Positions 42,753-49,509 of a stretch of 49,509 nt of DNA are shown piece after piece. The notes under the pieces were generated by a model that was given only the letters and a program-made list of their open reading frames with translations, was not told where the DNA came from and did not search any database. Numbering within the stretch: position 1 is the first letter of the stretch; each line of letters opens with the position of its first letter. The position numbers were made by a program, and so were the translations under genes. The DNA is from Prevotella sp. (GTDB lineage: Bacteria > Bacteroidota > Bacteroidia > Bacteroidales > Bacteroidaceae): the NCBI GenBank assembly GCA_017627765.1, contig JAGAGD010000050.1, forward strand, positions 1-49,509, given 5' to 3'.

Positions 42753-44076
42753 TTGCTTAATTAACAAAGTAGCATCTTTTATTAAACAAAATAACCTTTT
42801 AGATAATAGCAAAAGATATATCGTTGCATTATCTGGAGGGGCAGATAGCGTAAGCCTGCTTCTTATTCTTCATCAGCTTTGTTACAATATTGAAGCTGCA
42901 CACTGCAACTTCCATCTACGCGGCAATGACTCTAATGATGATGAAGATTTCTGCAAGACATTATGTGAACGACTGGATATTACTCTGCATATAAAGCATT
43001 TTAACACAGAAGAGTACTCATCATCACACAAAATCAGTATTGAAATGGCTGCGAGGGAGTTGCGCTATAACTATTTCAATACACTTGCAATAGAAAGAAA
43101 TGCAGAAGGCATCTGCGTTGCCCACCATATTAACGATGTTGCAGAAACAATGCTTTTAAACCTTGTTAGGGGAAGTGGAATAAAAGGGCTTCAAGGCATA
43201 CTTCCACATAGAGATAATATTATCAGACCATTGCTATGCGTTACTCGTAATGAGATTGAGGATTTTCTTATCTCGAAGCATCAGGATTTTAAGCAAGACT
43301 TTACAAACTTTGATGATGAAATAAACAGGAACAGACTTAGAATCAATGTCATACCACAATTAGAGAAGATAAATAATGCGTCTATCTTAAATATGCAGAG
43401 AACTGCAAAGCGAATGGTTGACGCAGAACAACTAATAAATATCTATATTGAAGAACAGCGCAACAAAATAGTAAGGCAAAAAGATTCATTTGTTTCATTC
43501 AACATAGCAGACATTATTAATGAATATTTTCTCTATCTGCTAATTAAAGAATATGATTTTTCATCGGCTCAGATTGAAAATATCTACTCATATATAAGAT
43601 CACCACAAACAGGAAAAGTATTTTCCTCTTATTCTCACGACTTACTTATAGACAGAAACCAGATAATTATTAGAAAAAAAACGGACTATATTACGCAGCC
43701 AATAATTATTAATTCTACGGGAACATATAATATAGCTGAGAATAAAACCCTTACAATATCATTTGAAGATCTTGATAAAAACAAAAGTATACCAAAATCC
43801 TCAAATATATGCTTTGCAGATGCTGACGTAATCAAATTTCCACTTACACTAAGAAGAACCTGTCAAGGGGATAGATTTATTCCATTCGGAATGAAGCAGA
43901 GTAAACTGGTAAGCGATTACCTTACAGACAAAAAAAGAAATCTTTTCCAGAAAGAATCCCAACTGGTTGTTACTGATAATGAAGAAAAAATAGTATGGTT
44001 AGTAGATGAGCGAATTGACAATCGCATCCGCATAACAGACAAGACAAAGCACATTATAAAGATTATATACGAATAA
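42742..44076 (+). CDS. tilS: tRNA(Ile)-lysidine synthase
   Basis: Converts C34 of the CAU-anticodon tRNA-Ile to lysidine so that it reads AUA. The 444 residues start at the ATG at 42742, inside the end of the methyltransferase gene; an in-frame TTG nine bases earlier is less likely. The PP-loop is SGGADS (31-36), followed by AHCNFHLRG and VAHHINDVAETMLLNLVRGS (about 129-148), which are typical of TilS. A C-terminal tRNA-recognition domain has LRRTCQGDRFIPFGM. An essential function is expected. Confidence 0.95.
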   Translation: MSNNCLINKVASFIKQNNLLDNSKRYIVALSGGADSVSLLLILHQLCYNIEAAHCNFHLRGNDSNDDEDFCKTLCERLDITLHIKHFNTEEYSSSHKISIEMAARELRYNYFNTLAIERNAEGICVAHHINDVAETMLLNLVRGSGIKGLQGILPHRDNIIRPLLCVTRNEIEDFLISKHQDFKQDFTNFDDEINRNRLRINVIPQLEKINNASILNMQRTAKRMVDAEQLINIYIEEQRNKIVRQKDSFVSFNIADIINEYFLYLLIKEYDFSSAQIENIYSYIRSPQTGKVFSSYSHDLLIDRNQIIIRKKTDYITQPIIINSTGTYNIAENKTLTISFEDLDKNKSIPKSSNICFADADVIKFPLTLRRTCQGDRFIPFGMKQSKLVSDYLTDKKRNLFQKESQLVVTDNEEKIVWLVDERIDNRIRITDKTKHIIKIIYE

Positions 44077-44105
44077 GCATTCAACAAACACTTGAATACA
44101 AAAAA

Positions 44106-44148
44106 GGCGTATAGACTATGATAACACTATCAACTATGTCTATACGCC
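44106..44148. terminator. Bidirectional terminator between tilS and rho
   Basis: An 11-bp stem, GGCGTATAGAC (44106-44116) with GTCTATACGCC (44138-44148), plus a small inner GATA/TATC pairing. On the minus strand a TTTTTT run follows, ending rho; on the plus strand it can end the tilS operon, with a weaker U-tract. Confidence 0.8.
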
Positions 44149-44172
44149 ATAATTATTATAAGAAGATACTTT

Positions 44173-46155
44173 TTACGAATTCATTGTGAGCAGGAACTCC
44201 TCATTGTCTTGTGTTCGCTGCATCTGATTGTGAATTGTATTCATTGCCTCTATCGGATTCATGTCAGCGATATAGTTACGCAGAATCCACATTCTGTTCA
44301 GCGTTGTGCTATCTTGCAGCAACTCATCTCTACGCGTACTTGAAGCGACCAAGTTTACAGCTGGGAATATTCGCTTGTTAGAAAGAGAACGATCAAGCTG
44401 CAACTCCATGTTACCTGTACCCTTAAATTCTTCAAATATAACTTCATCCATCTTACTGCCTGTGTCAATCAAAGCAGTAGCAATAATTGTCAGCGATCCA
44501 CCACCTTCTATATTGCGAGCCGCACCGAAGAATCGCTTTGGCTTTTGCAAAGCATTTGCATCAACACCACCAGTCAAAACTTTTCCTGAAGCAGGGCTAA
44601 CTGTGTTATAAGCTCTTGCCAAACGGGTTATTGAGTCAAGGAAGATAACAACATCATGCCCACACTCAACCATGCGTTTAGCCTTTTCAAGAACAATTCC
44701 TGCAATCTTCACGTGTCTCTCGGCAGGTTCATCAAAGGTTGAAGCAATAACTTCAGCATTTACGGTACGAGCCATATCAGTTACTTCCTCAGGCCGTTCA
44801 TCAATCAATAGCATCATAAGATATGCCTCTGGGTGATTTGCTGCTATGGCATTAGCAATATCCTTCATCAGGATTGTCTTACCCGTTTTTGGCTGGGCCA
44901 CAATCAATGCGCGCTGACCTTTACCAATCGGCGAGAACAAGTCTACAATTCTTGTGGAAAGATTGGTTGTCTTAGGTTCACCGCAAAGCGTGAACTTCTC
45001 TTCTGGGAAGAGTGGAGTCAGATGCTCAAAAGGGATGCGGTCACGAACTTCATTCGGCTCCCTTCCATTTATCTTGTCAATGCTTGTAAGCGGGAAATAC
45101 TTCTCTCCATCGTGTGGTGGTCTTACATGACATTCAACCACATCGCCAGTCTTCAGTCCATATTTCTTAATCTGCGTTCCTGAAACATAAACATCGTCAG
45201 GTGAAGAAAGATAGTTGTAGTCGCTTGAGCGAAGAAAGCCATATCCATCTGGCATTATTTCAAGAACGCCATTAGCACTTACGATATCGGTGAAATCATA
45301 TCTGTCAACATTATTTACAGCAGACTGAGGCATGATATTCGCCATTGGTGCCTTCATGTTGGCTACCTGTGTGGGATTGTCAAACATATCGTACGTTGGA
45401 AGTGCACCTTGGTCTTCAATAGGTAAGTCTACTACTACTATAAAATCTGTTCCGTCGTTTGGATCTCCTTCCCAAACTCCGCTAACTTCTGCCTGCTCAT
45501 CAGAAGAGCTTTCTACTGATTCCTCATCAAAAGAAGCATTGTGCGCTTCAACTTTTTCTTGCAACTTAGCCATTATCTCCTGGGAGTCTATAGAACTGTC
45601 TGCAGTATTTGCGTTGTAAACTTCTTCTGGGACAACAAAATCAGAGACTGTCTTTTCTGAATTCTCTATGGCTTGTTCTTCTTCAACTGGCATTTCATTA
45701 TGCAAATTTGCAACAGGTTCACCCACTTCACCCTTGTCTATTGCTTCAGTAGCAACACTCTCAGCCATTGCAACTTCAATCGTTTCTTCTGCGTCTTTCT
45801 TCGTCTTGCGTGCGCGTTTCTTTGGTGCTTCCTTAACTTCATCGCTAACGCCATCGGTTTTGAAAAGCGGCACAGCTTCTGTTGCTGATTGTTTTTTATT
45901 CTTTTTTGTGTCTAAGTTCTCACCTTCTTTTCCGTTGACAGTATATACCTTGTCAGTGTCTTTCTTGATAATGCGTGAACGCTTGCGCTTAGGAGCTGCA
46001 ACATTTTTGGTTGCTTCCACTTCTGCCTGCTTCTCAAGAATAGCATATATAAGTGTTTCCTCAGAATCTTCTTTCTTGTGCTCTGCACCCAATTCTTCGG
46101 CAATATCTATCAACTGGTTGATGTCCTTAGACATTAAATCGTCTTTGTAATACAT
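44173..46155 (-). CDS. rho: Transcription termination factor Rho with long disordered insert
   Basis: Hexameric RNA-dependent ATPase that ends transcription. The 660 residues are much longer than E. coli Rho (419). An N-terminal Rho-N segment (about 1-45) is followed by a charged, low-complexity insert (about 55-280) with basic patches ([19 protein letters not shown]) and a long acidic stretch. The cold-shock RNA-binding domain (about 295-370, [14 protein letters not shown]) and the motor with P-loop QPKTGKT (about 423-429) then follow. In Bacteroides thetaiotaomicron a similar insert drives phase separation of Rho. A -7 box is at 46233-46240. Confidence 0.96.
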   Translation of the reverse strand: MYYKDDLMSKDINQLIDIAEELGAEHKKEDSEETLIYAILEKQAEVEATKNVAAPKRKRSRIIKKDTDKVYTVNGKEGENLDTKKNKKQSATEAVPLFKTDGVSDEVKEAPKKRARKTKKDAEETIEVAMAESVATEAIDKGEVGEPVANLHNEMPVEEEQAIENSEKTVSDFVVPEEVYNANTADSSIDSQEIMAKLQEKVEAHNASFDEESVESSSDEQAEVSGVWEGDPNDGTDFIVVVDLPIEDQGALPTYDMFDNPTQVANMKAPMANIMPQSAVNNVDRYDFTDIVSANGVLEIMPDGYGFLRSSDYNYLSSPDDVYVSGTQIKKYGLKTGDVVECHVRPPHDGEKYFPLTSIDKINGREPNEVRDRIPFEHLTPLFPEEKFTLCGEPKTTNLSTRIVDLFSPIGKGQRALIVAQPKTGKTILMKDIANAIAANHPEAYLMMLLIDERPEEVTDMARTVNAEVIASTFDEPAERHVKIAGIVLEKAKRMVECGHDVVIFLDSITRLARAYNTVSPASGKVLTGGVDANALQKPKRFFGAARNIEGGGSLTIIATALIDTGSKMDEVIFEEFKGTGNMELQLDRSLSNKRIFPAVNLVASSTRRDELLQDSTTLNRMWILRNYIADMNPIEAMNTIHNQMQRTQDNEEFLLTMNS

Positions 46156-46232
46156 AAAAGGAAAATAAAAAAGTATTGAGAAATTAAATGAATTTTCTGG
46201 ATGAAAACTCTTTTCTTCGTAAAAATGCGGTG

Positions 46233-46240
46233 CAAAGATA
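46233..46240 (-). promoter_or_regulatory. Candidate -7 box for rho
   Basis: Minus-strand TATCTTTG fits TAnnTTTG and gives a leader of about 70 nt. No TTTG is seen at the usual -33 distance. Confidence 0.45.
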
Positions 46241-46310
46241 AATATAAAAAATGAAATAGAAGATAAGTTATCTTAAATTATTTATTTCATTTTAAATTCT
46301 TTAACGGTTA

Positions 46311-48122
46311 TCAAGAGACATATTCACTTAGCTCCAACCACCGCATAGTCTTATCATCCAACAGTTCTGTAACTACGGGCAGCCTCTTCGAGAGTTTTGT
46401 TATTTCTTCCACACTGATGGCTCCCGACGAAAGAGCTTGCTCTATTTCGCATTTTTCTTTTTCTAAGTTTTCTATTTCTTTCTCTAATTGTTCAAATTCT
46501 GTTTTTTCTTTGTAAGTGAGTTTATGTTTTCTTGCCTCTACCTTATTTATATTATCATTCTGTGTTTCTTCTTTTTTATTGCTAGTTCCATTCTTAGTCC
46601 CAGCCTCGCCTTGTCTCTTGTTCTGATCATCACCGTAGTCATCCTTCCACTGGCGGTATTGCGTATAGTTTCCTGGGAAATCCTGCACCTGACCATTCCC
46701 GTTGAATACAAGAAGGTGGTCTACAACCTTATCCATGAAATAACGGTCGTGACTGACAATGATAACACAACCAGGAAAATCGCTTAGATATTCTTCCAGC
46801 ACCTGTAGTGTCTGAATGTCTAAATCGTTTGTCGGCTCATCAAGCACCAGGAAGTTCGGATTTCTCATAAGTACAGAGCAAAGATACAACTTGCGCCTTT
46901 CTCCGCCACTTAACTTATATACATAATTGTGCTGCTGCTCTGGAGTAAAAAGGAAATACTGCAGGAATTGGGATGCGGAAAGATGACGTCCTGCCCCGAT
47001 ATCAATATAATCAGCAATGTCGGTTATTACGTCAATAACTTTCTGCTGCTCGTCAAACTTGAGTCCTTCTTGCGAGAAATAACCAAACCTGACTGTCTTG
47101 CCTATATCGAATTTACCTTCATCTGGAGAAACCACACCGAGCAGCATTTTTATGAAGGTTGACTTACCAGTACCGTTGTTTCCAACAATACCCATCTTCT
47201 CAAAACGGGCAAAATTATAGTAGAAATCCTTCAGGATAACAGTATCGTCAAAAGCCTTTGAAACGTATTGGCATTCAAAAATCTTGCTTCCGATATACAC
47301 ATTGCTCGACTTAAGCCTCATCTGCCGTCCCTCGATGCGCTGTTTTGCCCTTTTCTCAAGTTCGTAGAAAGCATCCTCTCGGTATTTAGCCTTATGCCCC
47401 CGCGCTTGTGGCATACGCCTCATCCATTCCAGCTCTTTCCGATAAAGATTATTAGCCCTTGCTGCCTCAGCCCTCGCAGCCTCTATTCTCTCCTGCCGCT
47501 TTTCAAGATAATACGCATAATTACCTCTATACTGGTATATCTGTCTTCCGTCTAACTCTAATATAACATTGCAAACTCGGTCAAGAAAAAAGCGGTCGTG
47601 TGTAACCATCAGAAGGGTCTTGCTGCCTCTCGACAGATACCTCTCCAACCACTCTATCATCTCAAGGTCAAGATGGTTGGTAGGCTCGTCGAGTATCAGC
47701 ATGTCTGGCTCGTTTATCAGGACATTAGCCAGAGCAACTCTTTTCTGCTGACCGCCGCTCAGCGTGCCAATCTTCCTGTCAAGGTTTCCGATTTTAAGTT
47801 GTGTCAGAATCTGCTTTGCCCTGAGCACCTTCTCCTCCTCTCCGTTATGACTGAAGCAAGCATCGAGAACAGTATCATCATCATTGAAGCGTGGAGTCTG
47901 CTCAAGATATCCCACCTTAAGGTCGCGACGGAAAACAATCTTGCCGCCGTCGTAGCTTTCCCTGCCACTTAATATTGACAGCAGCGTAGACTTTCCCGTT
48001 CCGTTTTTTGCTATCAGTCCTACGCGCTGACCCTGTGCGATAGAAAACGAAATGTCTGAAAACAACCATTCGTCGCCGAATGATTTCGAAAGATCCTGTA
48101 CGTCGAGAAACGGAGATACCAC
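46311..48122 (-). CDS. ABC-F family ATPase (Uup-like)
   Basis: A soluble twin-cassette ATPase that acts on ribosomes, not a transporter. The 603 residues contain NBD1 with Walker A AKNGTGKST (38-46) and signature LSGGQQKRVALA (about 118-129), the interdomain linker rich in Arg/Glu, NBD2 with GNNGTGKST (about 310) and LSGGERRKLYL, a charged Asn/Lys-rich spacer, and a C-terminal coiled coil (about 530-600) as in Uup. The start is GTG at 48120-48122; there is no ATG between it and the upstream in-frame stop, and PFLDVQDLSKSFG at residues 4-16 fits the family start. It follows engB by 76 nt. Confidence 0.92.
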   Translation of the reverse strand: MVSPFLDVQDLSKSFGDEWLFSDISFSIAQGQRVGLIAKNGTGKSTLLSILSGRESYDGGKIVFRRDLKVGYLEQTPRFNDDDTVLDACFSHNGEEEKVLRAKQILTQLKIGNLDRKIGTLSGGQQKRVALANVLINEPDMLILDEPTNHLDLEMIEWLERYLSRGSKTLLMVTHDRFFLDRVCNVILELDGRQIYQYRGNYAYYLEKRQERIEAARAEAARANNLYRKELEWMRRMPQARGHKAKYREDAFYELEKRAKQRIEGRQMRLKSSNVYIGSKIFECQYVSKAFDDTVILKDFYYNFARFEKMGIVGNNGTGKSTFIKMLLGVVSPDEGKFDIGKTVRFGYFSQEGLKFDEQQKVIDVITDIADYIDIGAGRHLSASQFLQYFLFTPEQQHNYVYKLSGGERRKLYLCSVLMRNPNFLVLDEPTNDLDIQTLQVLEEYLSDFPGCVIIVSHDRYFMDKVVDHLLVFNGNGQVQDFPGNYTQYRQWKDDYGDDQNKRQGEAGTKNGTSNKKEETQNDNINKVEARKHKLTYKEKTEFEQLEKEIENLEKEKCEIEQALSSGAISVEEITKLSKRLPVVTELLDDKTMRWLELSEYVS

Positions 48123-48198
48123 TTTGCCTATGCCTGTTTTTTCTTAATAACCTGTTCTTTCTGCACACCACACACCCATCGTGCGGCACACAACTTTA

Positions 48199-48813
48199 TT
48201 ATTTCCCGTCCAGTTTTTTAATTTCGTCAATCACCTCTTCTATATAGTCAAGCACCTCCTGTCTTCCCCGTTTGTCATTGCTGCTCGTTATGAAATAAGG
48301 AGGCAACACCTCCCAAGACTCTTCAAGCTTCTCCATGTAGAGCCTTACATTAGCCTGCGCCTTTGCCGCAGAAAGCTTGTCTGCCTTGGTAAATACAAGA
48401 GAGAAAGGTATGCAGCTCCGCCCCAGCCAGTCGATAAACTCTATGTCGACAGCCTGAGGCTCGTGGCGTATGTCAATCAGCACAAACACGCTTGCAAGCT
48501 CCCTGCGCTGGAGAATGTAAGACGAAATCATCCTTTCAATCTTCTGCTTCATCGTCTTGGAGCGTTTTGCAAAACCATATCCTGGAAGGTCTACAAGATA
48601 CCAGTCCCTGTTTATTATGAAATGGTTTATCATCAGAGTCTTTCCAGGAGTAGAAGAGGTCTTAGCCAGACCCTTGTGGTTGCACAGCATGTTTATCAGA
48701 CTCGATTTGCCGACATTCGACCTGCCGATGAATGCAAACTCCAGCCTTGAGTCAGTCGGGCACTGGCTTAGCCGCTCACTACTTTTTGTATATTCCGATT
48801 GTAATATTTCCAT
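48199..48813 (-). CDS. engB: Ribosome-biogenesis GTPase EngB (YihA/YsxC)
   Basis: GTPase needed for late assembly of the 50S ribosomal subunit. The 204 residues from the ATG at 48811-48813 show all G motifs: G1 GRSNVGKS (30-37), G2 region with SSTPGKT (53-59), G3 DLPGYG (75-80), G4 TKAD and G5 TSSN. The frame continues upstream 6 codons to a TTG at 48831, but the ATG fits the family N-terminus. A minus-strand -7-type box TAATTTTG lies at 48911-48918. It is the first gene of a pair with the ABC-F ATPase, another ribosome-associated NTPase. Confidence 0.95.
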   Translation of the reverse strand: MEILQSEYTKSSERLSQCPTDSRLEFAFIGRSNVGKSSLINMLCNHKGLAKTSSTPGKTLMINHFIINRDWYLVDLPGYGFAKRSKTMKQKIERMISSYILQRRELASVFVLIDIRHEPQAVDIEFIDWLGRSCIPFSLVFTKADKLSAAKAQANVRLYMEKLEESWEVLPPYFITSSNDKRGRQEVLDYIEEVIDEIKKLDGK

Positions 48814-48910
48814 ATCCTTAGTTTTTTGCAAGTTTTTTTTGACGAGTTGACGATTCTATAAGCCTTAAGCCTAAAAAACATGTGTATGCTTTCACATTGT
48901 ATTTAAGCTG

Positions 48911-48918
48911 CAAAATTA
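48911..48918 (-). promoter_or_regulatory. Candidate -7 box for engB
   Basis: Minus-strand TAATTTTG fits TAnnTTTG and gives a leader of about 90 nt. No TTTG lies at the -33 distance. Confidence 0.4.
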
Positions 48919-48994
48919 ATCATTTTTTTTTAATTGACATACTTTTATTCCTAAAATCACATTCTGTCCAGCAAATCCTTCAGCCTTCCCCCGT

Positions 48995-49089
48995 TTGTAA
49001 CTCCCAAAATCACCACAAAAATTTTCTGACGGAAAAAGTAAAATATCTTTACAAACCGAATTCTGATTCTAGAAAAGATTTTATGATTG
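48995..49089 (+). repeat. Direct repeat, copy 1 of 2
   Basis: About 95 nt that align by eye with 49296-49397. Shared blocks include GTAACT.CCAAAA, TGACG.AAAAAGTAAAA, ATCTT.ACAAA and ATTCT.ATTCTAGA.AAAGATTTT. It lies in the gene-free stretch 48832-49509, about 150 nt upstream of the engB start. Confidence 0.7.
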
Positions 49090-49220
49090 GATTAAAGGAT
49101 TAAAGATTAATGATTAACGTAATAACTCGTCAACTCGTTTATTTGTAAACTGAAAATCTATGAACTATGCTCTAAATTCACACGCCCTTGCACATAAACA
49201 GCAAATTCTTATTAAATGCA

Positions 49221-49293
49221 TTTACTCATTGTCATGGCAGAGCTAAAGCAAGCTTTGCTCAACAAGGGAGAGGAGCCTCTGCGCATAAGTAAA
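49221..49293. repeat. Long imperfect hairpin between the two direct repeats
   Basis: Outer pairing TTTACT/AGTAAA (49221-49226, 49288-49293), middle pairing GCAGAG/CTCTGC (49237-49242, 49277-49282), and an inner AAAGC-AA-GCTTT (49245-49256). It is more GC-rich than its surroundings and could be a small structured RNA or part of the repeat unit. No coding frame is convincing. Confidence 0.4.
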
Positions 49294-49295
49294 CT

Positions 49296-49397
49296 TACAA
49301 ACTGTAACTTCCAAAAATCAGTCTGATTTTTTGACGAAAAAAGTAAAAAATCTTGACAAATGAAATTCTAATTCTAGAGAAAGATTTTCCGTTTGGC
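49296..49397 (+). repeat. Direct repeat, copy 2 of 2
   Basis: Second copy of the 95-nt module at 48995-49089, about 300 nt apart. Here it runs without a break into the longer repeat that also occurs near 9.8 kb. Confidence 0.7.
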
Positions 49398-49509
49398 ACG
49401 AGGCTGAATGCAAAAATGTGTTTAATTGTTAATCAATCGGCTTAAACTATGTAAACGAACATAAGGAATGAAAAAGTGAAAGGTGTCCTTTCGCGATGCG
49501 AAACGTGGC
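49355..49509 (+). repeat. Dispersed repeat, right copy (cut by window edge)
   Basis: These last 155 nt align with 9821-9975 read on the minus strand, with roughly 80 percent identity by eye. The GC-rich hairpin core begins (AAAGGTGTCCTTTCGCGATG) just as the window ends, so the element continues outside. The matching reading frame has a stop (TGA) shortly before the RCPFA block. Confidence 0.75.

Noticed and set aside
45668-46150. 160-codon Ser/Phe-rich plus-strand frame opposite rho
   Set aside because: Antisense shadow of the low-complexity Rho insert, whose biased codons keep the opposite frame open.
48181-48750. 189-codon plus-strand frame opposite engB
   Set aside because: Antisense shadow; engB on the minus strand has every GTPase motif.

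Overview
The window looks like a chromosomal segment of a Bacteroidales bacterium, most probably Prevotella or a close relative. The evidence is its low GC content, Bacteroidetes-type promoters (TTTG, 19-20 nt spacer, TAnnTTTG), families such as the STN/OMP beta-barrel receptor, DUF4974 anti-sigma factor, DUF5687 and a Rho with a long disordered insert, and an atp operon that starts with atpD. Most of it is conserved housekeeping DNA on the minus strand. One polysaccharide locus and two patches of dispersed repeats interrupt it.

Layout. 1-515: the 5' part of atpD. 781-3027: a minus operon (small membrane protein, Skp/OmpH lipoprotein, endonuclease III, DUF2461) from a clear promoter at 3058-3088. 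3202-5216: plus-strand dipeptidase and a small lipoprotein. 5413-9273: an ECF sigma / anti-sigma / STN-bearing outer-membrane barrel cassette. 9500-10100: gene-free DNA with GC-rich hairpins belonging to a repeat family. 10172-14986: aspS, rny, zapA, a coiled-coil partner and two small winged-helix-type proteins. 15108-15731: a conserved unknown.

16009-21379 is a plus-strand exopolysaccharide operon: initiating sugar-phosphate transferase, RmlA, Wzc-like tyrosine kinase with a very Tyr/Gly-rich tail, and a HAD protein. It converges on a minus-strand group at 21731-27443: nucleotidyltransferase, membrane CapD/PglF-type dehydratase, PglE-type aminotransferase and a secreted protein with a T9SS-like tail. 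dapA lies upstream of that group. Together the two groups could make an activated amino-deoxy sugar, start a polymer on undecaprenyl phosphate and control chain length. No glycosyltransferases, flippase or outer-membrane export channel are present, so the pathway must use genes elsewhere.

28639-33505: truA, then rpiB and tkt behind a catalytically degenerate Nudix regulator that resembles Bacteroides AraR, and a lipoprotein. 33514-40842: clpC, a DUF5687 membrane protein, a LolA-like protein and ftsK. 40946-44076: a plus operon of exonuclease, rRNA methyltransferase and tilS. 44173-48813: rho, an ABC-F ATPase and engB. The last 670 bases carry no gene. They hold a second patch of the repeats found near 9.8 kb, in inverted orientation, so the two patches bracket about 39 kb.

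The best candidates for something under-described are the dispersed hairpin repeat family, the reduced sigma/anti-sigma/barrel switch whose two periplasmic domains share a motif, and the degenerate Nudix regulator next to tkt-rpiB. None of these is proven novel from sequence alone.
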